Shown piece after piece: positions 38,456 to 48,212 of a stretch of DNA of 57,241 nucleotides. Location of the stretch: the NCBI GenBank assembly GCA_024640945.1, contig JAHEEA010000012.1, positions 1 to 57,241 on the forward strand. Reading direction: 5' to 3'. Every line of letters begins with the position of its first letter. Within the stretch, counting starts at the first letter, position 1. Both the position numbers and the translations under genes were made by a program. The DNA is from Candidatus Methylopumilus sp. GTDB taxonomy: Bacteria > Pseudomonadota > Gammaproteobacteria > Burkholderiales > Methylophilaceae. The notes beneath the pieces were generated by a model. The model had not been told where the DNA came from. It ran no database searches and saw only the letters and a program-made list of their open reading frames with translations.

Positions 38456-39907
38456 ATGAGTGAAGAAATTTTAATTAACGTGACACCACAAGAAACTAGG
38501 GTGGCGATCGTAGAGCAGGGCGTTGTGCAAGAATTGCATATCGAACGTAGTAGCTCACTTGGGCTAGTTGGTAATATTTATCGTGGAACGGTTTGCCGTG
38601 TGTTACCTGGCATGCAATCTGCATTTGTTGAAATTGGATTGCAAAGGGCTGCATTTTTGCATGTTGCCGATGTGCTGGAATGCACAAGCGCTGACCAAGA
38701 AAAAACAATTCAAGAAGTTTTGCACGAAGGCCAGCCTTTGATGGTGCAAGTGGTGAAAGAACCTATTGGTACAAAAGGTGCGCGTCTGACCACTCAAATT
38801 AGTATTGCTGGGCGTTTTTTAGTGTATTTGCCGCAACAAGATCACATTGGTGTATCGCAACGTATTGAAGATGAATCTGAACGTGAAATGTTGCGTGATA
38901 GATTAATAGGGCTGCTACCCCAAGACCATGCTGGCGGTTACATCATTCGTACCATGTCTGAGACTGCGAGTGATGAGGAGTTGATCGCGGACATTGCCTA
39001 CCTCGATAAGGTGTGGAGCAATATTCAAGCAGCTAGTCATGGCGCACAAGAGCGTTCACTGGTGTTTCAAGATTTGAATTTACCGATGCGAGTGCTGCGT
39101 GATGTGGTGAATGAAACTACTGATCGTATCGTAGTGGACTCACGCGAAACCTTTCAAAAACTTTCTGAATTCGCAACGCTTTATGCGGCAAGTGCTCTTA
39201 AGCGCTTGGAGCATTATCAGGGGGATCGTCCTTTGTTTGACGTTTACCATGTTGAGCACGAAATTGAAAAAGCCATGTCTCGAAAAGTTGAATTGACCTC
39301 TGGGGGGTATTTGATTTTCGATCAAACTGAAGCGCTGACTACAGTGGATGTCAATACAGGCGGCTTTGTAACAGGAAAAAGTTTATCAGACACTATTTTC
39401 AAAACAAACCTTGAAGCTTCTCAGTGTATTGCACGTCAATTGCGGTTGCGTAATTTAGGTGGGATCATCATTATTGATTTTATTGATATGGATGAAGATG
39501 CACAGCGTGAAGCAGTTCTCACTGAATTGAAACGAGCAGTTGAAAAAGATCGCGCGCGTATTGGCGTGAACGGTTTTTCTACTCTAGGATTAGTTGAAAT
39601 GACACGTAAACGAACGCGTGAGAGTTTGGCGCATATTTTGTGTGAGCCTTGTCCAAGCTGTCGAGGGCGTGGTGAGTTAAAAACTGCACAAACTGTGTGT
39701 TATGAAATTTTGCGTGAGTTACTTAGACATGCGAGGCAGTTTAGTGCGCGTGAATTTAGAGTGCTAGCTTCGCAAAAGGTGATCGCACTTCTGATGGATG
39801 AAGAATCACAGAGTTTGGCGAACTTATCTGACTTTATTGGCAAACCAGTATCACTACAGGTTGAAAATCAATATTCACAAGAAGCTTTTGATATCGTTTT
39901 GATGTAA
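38456..39907 (+). CDS. rng: Ribonuclease G
   Basis: Endoribonuclease of the RNase E/G family that matures the 16S rRNA 5' end and degrades some mRNAs. An S1 RNA-binding domain (about 35-125) is interrupted as in the family, followed by the 5'-sensor and DNase I-like domain with ALTTVDVNTGGFVTGK and GGIIIIDFIDMDED, whose Asp residues bind Mg. CEPCPSCRGRGE is the zinc-link that holds the dimer together. At 483 residues it lacks the long scaffold tail of RNase E, hence RNase G. Confidence 0.95.
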   Translation: MSEEILINVTPQETRVAIVEQGVVQELHIERSSSLGLVGNIYRGTVCRVLPGMQSAFVEIGLQRAAFLHVADVLECTSADQEKTIQEVLHEGQPLMVQVVKEPIGTKGARLTTQISIAGRFLVYLPQQDHIGVSQRIEDESEREMLRDRLIGLLPQDHAGGYIIRTMSETASDEELIADIAYLDKVWSNIQAASHGAQERSLVFQDLNLPMRVLRDVVNETTDRIVVDSRETFQKLSEFATLYAASALKRLEHYQGDRPLFDVYHVEHEIEKAMSRKVELTSGGYLIFDQTEALTTVDVNTGGFVTGKSLSDTIFKTNLEASQCIARQLRLRNLGGIIIIDFIDMDEDAQREAVLTELKRAVEKDRARIGVNGFSTLGLVEMTRKRTRESLAHILCEPCPSCRGRGELKTAQTVCYEILRELLRHARQFSAREFRVLASQKVIALLMDEESQSLANLSDFIGKPVSLQVENQYSQEAFDIVLM

Positions 39908-39930
39908 ATACTTAGGATCAGAATAGACTC

Positions 39931-40467
39931 TTAACTTTTTCTGAGCACCACCGCAAATTTGTAGCCATTACCTTTTAGTAATGCTTTGGTGCGAGTAATC
40001 TCATCATCGTTTTCAAGTGGGCCTAGTCTGACTACAAACCACTGACCACCTTTGTCTTTCAAGAACAACGATTCTACGGTTGGATTCAAATCAATCATTT
40101 TAATTCTTACTTGAAAGTCATCAGCTTCTTCGGCTGTTTTAAATGCATTAAGTTGTAAATAAACTTTGTTGCTTGCCGCAGCAGCTAATAACTGTTCTTC
40201 ATCCTGCACAATTGTTTCACCTGTCGCTAAAATGTCGTAAAACGTAAAACGTTTGACGACATCTGCTTCATTTATTGCACTCGTTGTTTCTGTGGTCACA
40301 GTTTTTATTTGATTAGTAGTTTCCATAAAAGCAAGGCCAGACTTTTTAAGATAGATACTTGCGGGTACTGCGATAGAGGCGGTTACGAATAGCAAAATAA
40401 GAAGCTTCTTTGGCCAATTGCTTTTAGGTTGTTTTGATTTGTAATGTAGATATTTGTAGTCTTGCAT
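39931..40467 (-). CDS. SPOR-domain membrane protein
   Basis: A 178-residue bitopic protein: a short basic cytoplasmic tail, one transmembrane helix (about 21-40, LLILLFVTASIAVPASIYL), a linker and a C-terminal SPOR domain (about 98-176; VYLQLNAFKTAEEADDF and WFVVRLGPLEND). SPOR domains bind denuded glycan strands at the division septum. FtsN-like topology makes a septal role plausible, but it is shorter than FtsN and sits at the end of a housekeeping operon rather than with division genes. The specific function is unknown. Confidence 0.85.
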   Translation of the reverse strand: MQDYKYLHYKSKQPKSNWPKKLLILLFVTASIAVPASIYLKKSGLAFMETTNQIKTVTTETTSAINEADVVKRFTFYDILATGETIVQDEEQLLAAAASNKVYLQLNAFKTAEEADDFQVRIKMIDLNPTVESLFLKDKGGQWFVVRLGPLENDDEITRTKALLKGNGYKFAVVLRKS

Positions 40468-40485
40468 GATGTTATTCTTTTTTGG

Positions 40486-41061
40486 TTAAAACAATCTTGA
40501 TAGGCTTGACTCAATTGGAGCAATTAATAGGATATCGATTAATTTTGCGCCAACTAAAACAATAATCGGTGATAAATCCAAACCGTTTGGTTGAGGAACC
40601 CAACGGTGAATGCGATTCAATAATGGGTATGTGAGTGCGCCTAGTATCGGACTAATTGCCGTCTGTGGATTCACCCAGCTTAGTATTGCTTGTGCAATCA
40701 CTGCATATAAAAAGATATCAATACTGAGTTTGATAATTGCTAATGCTGATAAGCAGACTAGGCCAGACCAAACTGCCTGACCTGCAACCAAGAATGGAAA
40801 ATCAGCAAGCCATTTTAAACTGATGATGAGAATCAACTGTGTTAGAAATGCCAATACTAATGTCGATGAGTCCAGTCTGAAAGCTGCTGGAATGATTTTT
40901 CGTGTCGGGACTACAGCAAAATTTGTAAGGCTAACGATGGTTTGTCCAAAACTATTTTTAAATGGCGCATTTGTCGCTTGCATGTAGAAACGTAATAGAA
41001 AAGCCAAGCTTAATAGGCCAAGTAAAGTTTGTATAATGAATGCCAATGCGTTAATCCACAT
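40486..41061 (-). CDS. YggT family integral membrane protein
   Basis: A 191-residue protein with two YggT repeats, each with two hydrophobic helices (about 4-25 and 60-85; 95-120 and 160-185). FLLRFYMQATNAPFKNSFGQTI and LSWVNPQTAISPILGALTYPLL are the repeat signatures. The function of the family is poorly known; in E. coli it has been connected with osmotic and ion tolerance. It starts 2 bases after proC, and the yggS-proC-yggT order is widely conserved. Confidence 0.9.
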   Translation of the reverse strand: MWINALAFIIQTLLGLLSLAFLLRFYMQATNAPFKNSFGQTIVSLTNFAVVPTRKIIPAAFRLDSSTLVLAFLTQLILIISLKWLADFPFLVAGQAVWSGLVCLSALAIIKLSIDIFLYAVIAQAILSWVNPQTAISPILGALTYPLLNRIHRWVPQPNGLDLSPIIVLVGAKLIDILLIAPIESSLSRLF

Positions 41062-41063
41062 GG

Positions 41064-41891
41064 TTAGTCTTTTCCTAATATGTCGCCAAGCTCTTTAGAG
41101 CGATTCGCTGCGGCTTTTGCGGCTTTGATAATTGCAGATTTTACTGCTGCAGCTTCCATGGTTTGAATTGCCTGTTCTGTGGTGCCGCCTTTTGATGTTA
41201 CTTGGCTACGTAATGTTGCTGGTGTTTCTAGGCTTTGTGCTGCTAATAAGCTGGCACCTATAAAAGTTTCTAAACTTAATGTCTTGGCTTGTTCTTCAGT
41301 CAATCCAAGTTCTAGCGCTGCTTGCTGCATGGCTTCAATAAAATAAAAAACATAGGCTGGGCCGCTGCCTGAAATAGCAGTAACCGCGTCCATTTTTGAT
41401 TCTTCGTCTAGCCATAAAACTTCGCCAACCGCTCTCATAATAGTTTCTGCTTGAGTGTGTTGATTTTCAGTAACTTCTGGCATTGCATAAAGACCTGAAA
41501 CCCCTGCTTGGATTTGTGCGGGCGTGTTTGGCATCACTCTAACAATTGATTGGTAACCACCTAGCCAGCGTGCGATATCTTGTGCTCGTATGCCAGCGGC
41601 GATTGAAATTAATAATTGTTGCTGAAGTAAGCTGCCCAAGAAAATAGATAAATCTCGTAGTTGTTGAGGCTTGACCGCCAAGACTACAATGTCTGCCATC
41701 GTGACACTTGGGAGCTGTTCTGTAACATTGACTCCAAAGTCAGCTTGTAGTTGAGCGCGCTTTTCTGCTTCTGGCTCAATTACATTAATATCGTTCATCA
41801 GGTAGCCATTATTTTTTAGCCCACCAATCAAGGCACGCGCCATATTGCCGCCACCAATGAAACATATCTTTCCTACAGTTTGACTTGTCAT
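41064..41891 (-). CDS. proC: Pyrroline-5-carboxylate reductase
   Basis: Last step of proline synthesis, NAD(P)H-dependent. The N-terminal Rossmann motif ICFIGGGNMARALIGGL (from residue 9), VLAVKPQQL, RVMPNTPAQIQAGVSG and AISGSGPAYVFYFIEAM with the ...SKGGTTEQAIQTME C-terminal motif are all present. At 275 residues it is full length. It lies 25 bases after yggS in the same operon. Confidence 0.96.
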   Translation of the reverse strand: MTSQTVGKICFIGGGNMARALIGGLKNNGYLMNDINVIEPEAEKRAQLQADFGVNVTEQLPSVTMADIVVLAVKPQQLRDLSIFLGSLLQQQLLISIAAGIRAQDIARWLGGYQSIVRVMPNTPAQIQAGVSGLYAMPEVTENQHTQAETIMRAVGEVLWLDEESKMDAVTAISGSGPAYVFYFIEAMQQAALELGLTEEQAKTLSLETFIGASLLAAQSLETPATLRSQVTSKGGTTEQAIQTMEAAAVKSAIIKAAKAAANRSKELGDILGKD

Positions 41892-41916
41892 GCTCTAATT
41901 TCCATTTATTTTCTGA

Positions 41917-42606
41917 CTAATGTTTACTTGGGCGTGCGCCAAATATCGCAGATCCTACGCGCACTATTGTTGCACCTTCTTCTATAGCAACCATGTAATC
42001 ATTAGACATTCCGATTGAGAGTGTATCAAGTTGGTGGCCTAGTTGGTTTAATTGCTCAAGTAGTGTGCGCATTTTGATAAATTGTGAGCGTTGAATGGTT
42101 GGATCTTCCGTGGGCTCGGGAATCGCCATTAATCCACGTAACTTGATATGCGGTAATTTAGTAACCTCTTGTGCCAGTGTGATTAACTCTTCAGGATTTA
42201 CTCCGCTTTTGCTTTCCTCCCCGCTGATATTAACTTGTAAACATATTTGCAGCGGTGATTGGTGGGCTCTAGCATCATTTAATCGTTGTGCAATTTTTAG
42301 TCGGTCTACGCCATGAACCCATTCAAAATGTTGGGCAATCGATTGTGTTTTATTACTTTGTATTGGGCCAATAAAGTGCCACTCAATTTCAAGATCATTT
42401 AATTCAGCTTGCTTATTAATCGCTTCTTGTAAGTAGTTTTCGCCAAAACAAGTTTGACCTGCTGCGTAAGCTTCTCTTACTAAATTGCTTGTTTGAGCTT
42501 TACTGACTGCGAGCAACATGACTGCTTGATGACCACCTTTTCTAGCATTAATCGATTGATTAATGTTTGTTCTTATTAAGGTTAAATTTTCAGCAATCGA
42601 TGGCAT
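41917..42606 (-). CDS. yggS: PLP-homeostasis protein YggS (PLPBP)
   Basis: A single-domain, pyridoxal-phosphate-carrying TIM barrel without known catalysis that helps control vitamin B6 and amino-acid pools. The PLP lysine is in LLAVSKAQ (about residue 36); GQTCFGENYLQEA, WHFIGPIQSNK and LSIGMSNDYMVAIEEGATIVRVGSAIFG are signatures that include the phosphate-binding segment. At 229 residues it is full length. It is followed by proC, the standard partner. Confidence 0.94.
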   Translation of the reverse strand: MPSIAENLTLIRTNINQSINARKGGHQAVMLLAVSKAQTSNLVREAYAAGQTCFGENYLQEAINKQAELNDLEIEWHFIGPIQSNKTQSIAQHFEWVHGVDRLKIAQRLNDARAHQSPLQICLQVNISGEESKSGVNPEELITLAQEVTKLPHIKLRGLMAIPEPTEDPTIQRSQFIKMRTLLEQLNQLGHQLDTLSIGMSNDYMVAIEEGATIVRVGSAIFGARPSKH

Positions 42607-42624
42607 ATCCGTTAAATTTTTTGC

Positions 42625-43902
42625 TTATGTACTTTGGTGAACGATGTGACCATTCACTAAAGTGTATTTAACTTTTCCAGCCAACTCTAAACCAAGGAAT
42701 GGAGAATTTTTACCTTGACTGAAGAGGGAGTTAGCTTCGACTTTCCAGTATTTTTTAGGGTCAAAGATACAAACATCAGCATTCGAATTGACACTTAAAT
42801 CGCCAGCCGCTACACCAAGTATGTTGGCTGGCATTTGAGTTGCAGCGGTGATCGCTTGATTTAAATTAAGTTTGTTATCTTCCGCCCATTTTAAAATAAG
42901 TGGCAATAGTAACTCTAAGCCTGTGGCGCCTGCTTCAGCTTCAGCAAATGGATAAAGCTTGGCATCATCATCTACAGGTGTGTGGTCGGAGCAAATAGCA
43001 TCAATTGTGCCATCTATTAATCCTGCGCTTAACGCTTCTTTATCTCGCTGACTTCTTAGAGGTGGTCTTAAGTGTGCATTAGAATCGAAGAAGCCAATAT
43101 CAAAATCAGTTAGATGTAGGTGGTTGGCACTGACGTCACAACTGATTTTTTGACCTGCTTTTTTAGCAGCTCGTACCATATCTACGCCTTCTGCTGTAGA
43201 TAAGCGACATAAGTGTACTTTTGCGCCAGTTTCTTTGGCAATGCGCAATATGCTTGCAATCGCCAATGTTTCTGCTGCTGCTGGGATACCTTTTAGGCCA
43301 AGTCTTGCTGCTACTTCGCCATCGTGCGCCACACCATCCTTTGCAAGATAAGGCTCTTCTGGACGAAGCCAGACTGTAAAGCCAAAAGTTGCTGCGTACT
43401 GCATAGCGCGCCACAACACTTGAGTATCTTTAATCACGATGTCTGCTTGTGAAAAACCTACACAACCAGCTTCTGTCAGCTCACACATTTCAGTGATTTC
43501 TTGGCCGTTTAATTGGTGGGTTAAAGCGCCAAGTGGATATACATGGGCTAGATTAAGTTGTTTAGCACGATGTTTGAGCATTTCAACCAATCCAGGCTCA
43601 TCTAAAACAGGATCGGTGTCAGGTGGGCAAGCTAAGCTAGTGATTCCGCCAGCTACCGCTGCTTGCATTTCACTTTCCAATGTTGCCTTATGTTCAAAGC
43701 CTGGTTCACGTAATCTGGCAGAAAGATCCACTAGGCCTGGAATAACGATTAAGCCATTCGCATCGATGGTTTGATTCGCCACAAAACTGTCAGGACTGTT
43801 GCCTATGGCAACAACTTTCCCTGCAGCGATGAATAAATCTTTTTTTGAATCGATTCCATTTTTAGGATCGATTAAATGGCCATTTTTGATATGTATTTTC
43901 AT
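42625..43902 (-). CDS. pyrX: Catalytically dead dihydroorotase homologue PyrC' (PyrX)
   Basis: Aligns over its full 425 residues with class I dihydroorotase, but the metal site is gone: the HxH of DxHxHLREPG is Ser61/Arg63 (DLSARLREPG), and the two other metal histidines are Arg180 (VWLRPEEP) and Arg233 (HLCRLST). Asp154 and Asp306 (SDHTP) remain. Such PyrC' proteins in Pseudomonas and relatives have no activity but are structural partners needed by PyrB to form the aspartate transcarbamoylase dodecamer. It overlaps pyrB by one base, consistent with assembly coupling. An active PyrC must be encoded elsewhere. Confidence 0.92.
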   Translation of the reverse strand: MKIHIKNGHLIDPKNGIDSKKDLFIAAGKVVAIGNSPDSFVANQTIDANGLIVIPGLVDLSARLREPGFEHKATLESEMQAAVAGGITSLACPPDTDPVLDEPGLVEMLKHRAKQLNLAHVYPLGALTHQLNGQEITEMCELTEAGCVGFSQADIVIKDTQVLWRAMQYAATFGFTVWLRPEEPYLAKDGVAHDGEVAARLGLKGIPAAAETLAIASILRIAKETGAKVHLCRLSTAEGVDMVRAAKKAGQKISCDVSANHLHLTDFDIGFFDSNAHLRPPLRSQRDKEALSAGLIDGTIDAICSDHTPVDDDAKLYPFAEAEAGATGLELLLPLILKWAEDNKLNLNQAITAATQMPANILGVAAGDLSVNSNADVCIFDPKKYWKVEANSLFSQGKNSPFLGLELAGKVKYTLVNGHIVHQST

Positions 43903-44852
43903 TATGAATTTCCCGCCAAAATGCTCATGACAGCCATGCGAACTGCGATCCCGTAGGTCACTTGCGGGAGGATGACTGATTGTTTGCCATCAGCCACCGC
44001 ACTGTCAATTTCTACACCACGATTCATAGGGCCAGGATGCATCACAATCGCATCCGGCTTAGCTAAAGCGAGCTTTTCGGGCGTAAGGCCGTAGGTTTTG
44101 AAATACTCTTGAGAGCTTGGTAACATCGCACCAGCCATACGCTCATTTTGTAACCTTAACATCATGACGACATCTACATCTTTCAATCCTTCACGCATGT
44201 CGTGAAAAACATGTACGCCAAGTTTTTCGACGTTTTCGGGTAGCAATGTTTTTGGTGCAATGACTCGTACTTCTGGCACGCCCAAAGAGGTGAGGGCGTG
44301 TATTTCTGAGCGCGCAACACGTGAGTGCAAGATGTCACCGACTATGGCAACACGTAGGTTGTGCATTTCAGGTTTGTATCGACGTATTGTGAAGGCGTCT
44401 AATAATCCTTGAGTTGGGTGTGCGTGACGACCATCTCCAGCATTAATCACATGAATGTGAGGTGCTACATGTTTTGCAATCATATGTGCTGCACCTGATT
44501 GTGCGTGACGTACTACGAACATATCTGCGTGCATTGCAGTTAAGTTATCTATGGTGTCGAGAATGGTTTCACCTTTTGATTGAGATGATGTGCTTACATT
44601 AAGTGTAATTACGTCAGCTGATAAGCGTTTCGCAGCAATCTCAAAAGTGGTTCGTGTGCGAGTGCTATTCTCAAAAAATAAGTTACAGACAGTCTTGCCT
44701 CTGAGCAATGGTACTTTTTTGACTTCTCTCTCAGCGACGCCGACAAAAGATTCAGCAGTGTCTAAGATCTGTTTGATGATGGCTTTAGGTAAGCCTTCAA
44801 TAGACAGTAGATGCTTTAGTTTGCCGTCATTAGTTAGTTGAGGGTTTTGCAT
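43902..44852 (-). CDS. pyrB: Aspartate carbamoyltransferase catalytic chain
   Basis: Joins carbamoyl phosphate to aspartate in pyrimidine synthesis. [19 protein letters not shown] carries the carbamoyl-phosphate-binding STRTR motif; [10 protein letters not shown] and [13 protein letters not shown] are the other substrate motifs. At 316 residues it is full length. No pyrI regulatory chain is present; instead PyrC' follows with a 1-base overlap and PyrR precedes (also 1-base), the betaproteobacterial and pseudomonad class A arrangement. Confidence 0.96.
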   Translation of the reverse strand: MQNPQLTNDGKLKHLLSIEGLPKAIIKQILDTAESFVGVAEREVKKVPLLRGKTVCNLFFENSTRTRTTFEIAAKRLSADVITLNVSTSSQSKGETILDTIDNLTAMHADMFVVRHAQSGAAHMIAKHVAPHIHVINAGDGRHAHPTQGLLDAFTIRRYKPEMHNLRVAIVGDILHSRVARSEIHALTSLGVPEVRVIAPKTLLPENVEKLGVHVFHDMREGLKDVDVVMMLRLQNERMAGAMLPSSQEYFKTYGLTPEKLALAKPDAIVMHPGPMNRGVEIDSAVADGKQSVILPQVTYGIAVRMAVMSILAGNS

Positions 44853-45361
44853 TAAGAATTCTCTTCCAAAGTCAGGTAAAAATGGCCATCTGCTTGGCGT
44901 AGCAATTGCAAGTTCTGGTCTGGCGTTAAAGTGGTTTCATAAGCACTAATTTGAGGGGCGATAGGTAATTCACGGCCACCACGATTCACTAGAACTGCCA
45001 AGCTAATACTAGCTGGGCGGCCGTAATCGAATAGTTCATTCATCGCTGCTCTAATGGTGCGGCCTGTGTAGAAGACATCGTCGATAAGAATGATATGGCG
45101 ACCTTCGACTTCGAATGGAATTTGTGATGGCCTAGTTTCCGTATGAAGCCCTCTTTGGCTGTAATCATCGCGATAAAATGAAACATCCAAAATCCCATTT
45201 GCCAATCCGTTACCCGCTGGACTTATTAAAGGTAAGAGTCTTTCCATTAACCAGGCTCCGCCGCTATGAATGCCAACAAGTGCGGTCTCAGATGTGATGA
45301 GAGGCTTTATTTTTTCGGCCAGCTGTTCGAATAAAACTTCTGCGTCAGGTAGATTTTTCAT
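44852..45361 (-). CDS. pyrR: PyrR-like bifunctional regulator/uracil phosphoribosyltransferase
   Basis: A 169-residue phosphoribosyltransferase-fold protein. The PRPP-binding motif [18 protein letters not shown] is intact, so uracil phosphoribosyltransferase activity is possible; GIHSGGAWL is the flexible-loop-side motif. In Gram-positives PyrR binds pyr mRNA to attenuate transcription. Here it overlaps ruvX by 4 bases and leaves no room for an attenuator before pyrB, so any regulation would have to act elsewhere or be translational. Confidence 0.9.
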   Translation of the reverse strand: MKNLPDAEVLFEQLAEKIKPLITSETALVGIHSGGAWLMERLLPLISPAGNGLANGILDVSFYRDDYSQRGLHTETRPSQIPFEVEGRHIILIDDVFYTGRTIRAAMNELFDYGRPASISLAVLVNRGGRELPIAPQISAYETTLTPDQNLQLLRQADGHFYLTLEENS

Positions 45362-45855
45362 TTTGAAGAGGTGTTCGTCTCATGCGTAATAGTGTCAAAG
45401 TAAGATTGTAATATGAGTTGTGCTGCAATTTGATCTAACATTGGTTTTTGTTTGCGGCCAGCAATTCCAAGTTCTTTGAGTGACTGGCTCGCTTCCGCTG
45501 AACTTAGGCGTTCATCTATCATAACGATAGGTAAGCCAAAACGACCATCCATTCGGCGTGCAAATTTTTGACATAAGGCAGTTACTTCATGTTCCTCGCC
45601 ATCTAAACTTAAAGGTAGCCCAACAACTAATGTGCTTGGGCTCCACTCTTTTATTAATTCTTCTATTAGTTTAAATCTATCTTCGTTGGATTCGACATTA
45701 AGCGTTGTGAGTGGATGTGCAATCCCTAGCATGTGTTCGCCGGAGGCGACGCCAATTCGTTTTAAACCAAAATCAAATCCCAATACAGTGCCTTCAAAAG
45801 AAAGCCGTATGGTTTTATCGTTATTAATAGCTTTTAGCGTTGTTGGATTATGCAT
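45358..45855 (-). CDS. ruvX: Holliday junction resolvase-like RuvX (YqgF)
   Basis: RNase H-fold nuclease reported to process the 5' end of pre-16S rRNA, with a possible role at Holliday junctions. [19 protein letters not shown] carries the first catalytic Asp, [12 protein letters not shown] the second element, and [10 protein letters not shown] the catalytic Glu region with a conserved C-terminal Asp ([11 protein letters not shown]). I chose the ATG at 45855, with GAGGTG seven bases upstream and an 8-base overlap with algH; the frame extends 13 codons further without support. Confidence 0.92.
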   Translation of the reverse strand: MHNPTTLKAINNDKTIRLSFEGTVLGFDFGLKRIGVASGEHMLGIAHPLTTLNVESNEDRFKLIEELIKEWSPSTLVVGLPLSLDGEEHEVTALCQKFARRMDGRFGLPIVMIDERLSSAEASQSLKELGIAGRKQKPMLDQIAAQLILQSYFDTITHETNTSSK

Positions 45856-46408
45856 GCCCAGCCACCTCAGATAAGCTTGCGTAATCCACCCCAAGTAAAT
45901 TCATTGCGGCGCTTAATTTTTCGTTATTGGGAATGTTGAAAATAATATCGTCGGTTGCTTCTACCGTTAGCCAAGCATTCTTGCTCATTTCTTCTTCGAG
46001 TTGCCCCGCTGACCATCCGGCAAAGCCTAGAGCAATTAAGAATTTTTCAGGTCCCGTTCCGTTGGCGACGGCCTCTAAAATGTCTTTGGAAATAGTGAGT
46101 GCGGTATCGCCATGAATTGCAATCGTTGAGTCCCAGCTTCCAGCCGGTTGATGCAAAATAAAGCCACGCTCTATCTGCACTGGTCCGCCGAATTGAGCGG
46201 CCTGACTAGCAATTTTTTGTTCTGAAATATCTAAATTAAGTTGCGCAAAGAGCGCTTCGAGATTGAGTTCAATAGGTCTGTTGATGACGATGCCCATGGC
46301 GCCAGTATCGTTGTGTTCGCAAATGTAGGTAACAGACTTTACAAAATGTGGGTCTGTCATTGCGGGCATTGCAATGAGAAAGTGTCCGGTAAGGTTGACG
46401 TTTTCCAC
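45848..46408 (-). CDS. algH: YqgE/AlgH family protein (UPF0301)
   Basis: A 186-residue conserved protein. [41 protein letters not shown] is the family opening and [13 protein letters not shown] the middle signature. AlgH was named for an effect on alginate in Pseudomonas, but no biochemical activity is established. Its coupling to ruvX (yqgE-yqgF) is conserved across proteobacteria, hinting at a link with rRNA maturation. There is a 28-base gap after ribB. Confidence 0.92.
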   Translation of the reverse strand: MENVNLTGHFLIAMPAMTDPHFVKSVTYICEHNDTGAMGIVINRPIELNLEALFAQLNLDISEQKIASQAAQFGGPVQIERGFILHQPAGSWDSTIAIHGDTALTISKDILEAVANGTGPEKFLIALGFAGWSAGQLEEEMSKNAWLTVEATDDIIFNIPNNEKLSAAMNLLGVDYASLSEVAGHA

Positions 46409-46436
46409 GTTGCGAATTATATCGTTAATTGCTTGC

Positions 46437-47534
46437 TTATGTCGATTCTAAATATCCTGTGACTTCAAGGCCAAAGCCAGCCATGCTAGGCATTTTTCTT
46501 GGCGTCGCCATCAATTTCATTTTGCGCACGCCTAAGTCGAGCAGAATCTGTGATCCTATGCCGTAATTTCTTAAGTCCTGTTTAGATCGGATGGGGTCAT
46601 CTGCGTGTTGGATTCGATTAAGTAAATCTTCCCCATTTTCATCGCGATGCAATAACACCATCACCCCGCAATCTGAATTCTGAATCACTTTAAGAGCATT
46701 TAGTGTGTTCCATGAATGGCTTTTGCTACTGCTGTCTAATAAGTCAAATGCGGAGAGTGGTTCGTGTACGCGCACTAGCACTTCGTGATCTTTATTAGGT
46801 TTGCCTTTTATTAGGGCTAAGTGGGTTTCGTGTGCAATCTTATCTTTGTAGGCGATGAGTTTCATTGGCCCATAAGGCGTTTGAATTTCTCTTTCTACAG
46901 CTCGTTCTATCAGACTTTCATTTTCGCTTCGATAGTGAATTAAATCTGCAATCGTGCCTATTTTAAGTTGGTGTTCTTCAGCAAAAGCAATCAGGTCTGG
47001 AAGCCTTGCCATGCTTCCGTCATCTTTTAAAATTTCACAAATCACTGATGCCGGTTCTAATCCTGCTAGTGCTGCCAAATCACAGCCTGCTTCAGTATGG
47101 CCTGCACGTACTAATACACCACCATTTTCCGCCGCTAATGGAAACACATGGCCAGGACTTACAATGTCTTTAGCTACTGCATTTTTAGCAACGGCAGCTT
47201 GTATAGTCCGTGCGCGGTCGGCTGCAGAAATGCCGGTGGTAACGCCTTCAGCCGCTTCAATTGAGATGGTGAAGTTAGTGTGCATGCTCGAGCCATTTTT
47301 TTCTACCATAGAAGATAGCTTTAATTGGCGGCAACGTTTTTCAGTTAATGTTAGGCAGATTAAACCTCGGCCATGCTTTGCCATAAAGTTGATATGCTCA
47401 GGCGTTGCAAATTCTGCGGCTAAAACTAAATCGCCTTCGTTTTCTCTATCTTCCTCATCGACCAGGATGACCATACGGCCCAAACGAATTTCATTAATGA
47501 TTTCGATGCTTGGGCTAATATTTAAACTGCTCAT
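46437..47534 (-). CDS. ribB: 3,4-dihydroxy-2-butanone-4-phosphate synthase with degenerate GTP cyclohydrolase II domain
   Basis: The N-terminal domain (about 1-205) makes the four-carbon riboflavin precursor from ribulose 5-phosphate: [18 protein letters not shown], the acid loop with the catalytic Glu and Asp, and [12 protein letters not shown] are intact. The C-terminal domain (about 210-365) has the fold pattern of GTP cyclohydrolase II ([14 protein letters not shown]), but the three zinc cysteines of the active form (CLTGDxxxSLRCDC) are all missing and replaced by Ser/Lys-rich sequence. It should therefore be monofunctional, with an active RibA elsewhere. The start overlaps the ribE stop by 4 bases. 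Confidence 0.93.
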   Translation of the reverse strand: MSSLNISPSIEIINEIRLGRMVILVDEEDRENEGDLVLAAEFATPEHINFMAKHGRGLICLTLTEKRCRQLKLSSMVEKNGSSMHTNFTISIEAAEGVTTGISAADRARTIQAAVAKNAVAKDIVSPGHVFPLAAENGGVLVRAGHTEAGCDLAALAGLEPASVICEILKDDGSMARLPDLIAFAEEHQLKIGTIADLIHYRSENESLIERAVEREIQTPYGPMKLIAYKDKIAHETHLALIKGKPNKDHEVLVRVHEPLSAFDLLDSSSKSHSWNTLNALKVIQNSDCGVMVLLHRDENGEDLLNRIQHADDPIRSKQDLRNYGIGSQILLDLGVRKMKLMATPRKMPSMAGFGLEVTGYLEST

Positions 47535-48136
47535 GTTGTTTCACTTTCTTTGCCCCATTGCGTCATACGTTCAACGTAACGCGCAATCAAGTCGACTTCT
47601 AAATTAACTCGGCTACCAACCCCCAAATATTGGAGGGATGTTTTTTCTAAGGTATGCGGAATGAGATTCATGCTAAAGACATCTTTTTCGATAGCATTCA
47701 CTGTTAGGCTGACGCCATCGATGGCAATCGATCCTTTTACAGCGATATAGCGAGAAATATTGTGAGGTGCGCGCACCATTAATAACCAACAGTCACCTAC
47801 AGATTCAAAACGAACAACTTGACCCACCCCGTCAACATGACCGCTCACTAAATGACCACCTAGTCTTTCGGAGAGTTGTAAGGCTTTTTCTAAGTTGATA
47901 ATTTTTGGGCTGTCTAAGCCGACGGTGCAGCTAAGGGTTTCTTTTGAAACGTGAGCTTCAAAGCTAGTTACATCGAACTTAATTGCTGTTAAGCAAACAC
48001 CATTAACCGCAATACTATCGCCAGTTTTAACATCTGACATATCTAATCCACCTACTTCAATTTGAAGTTTTACGTCATCACCAGATGGAGTGATGGACGC
48101 GATTTTGCCAGTTGCTTGAATTATTCCTGTAAACAT
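47531..48136 (-). CDS. ribE: Riboflavin synthase alpha chain
   Basis: Dismutates two 6,7-dimethyl-8-ribityllumazine to riboflavin. It has the characteristic internal duplication: MFTGIIQATGKI with SIAVNGVCLTA in the first half, and GHLVSGHVDGVG with SIAIDGVSLTVN in the second. At 201 residues it is complete. It heads the long minus-strand operon. The 76 bases up to the divergent glycosyltransferase are too short for an FMN riboswitch and show none of its conserved sequence. Confidence 0.95.
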   Translation of the reverse strand: MFTGIIQATGKIASITPSGDDVKLQIEVGGLDMSDVKTGDSIAVNGVCLTAIKFDVTSFEAHVSKETLSCTVGLDSPKIINLEKALQLSERLGGHLVSGHVDGVGQVVRFESVGDCWLLMVRAPHNISRYIAVKGSIAIDGVSLTVNAIEKDVFSMNLIPHTLEKTSLQYLGVGSRVNLEVDLIARYVERMTQWGKESETT

Positions 48137-48212
48137 CCTGTAATTTTAACAGATTGGCGAGTTAAGCCTGTTAAAATTCTCGTATTGATTTTATGGTGTA
48201 CAGTCTCTTTAA

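Noticed and set aside
46954-47607. 217-codon plus-strand frame over ribB and ribE
   Set aside because: It is antisense to two clearly conserved genes and its composition is that of a mirrored coding frame.
48137-48212. FMN riboswitch upstream of ribE
   Set aside because: The gap to the divergent gene is 76 bases, too short, and lacks the conserved FMN-element sequences.
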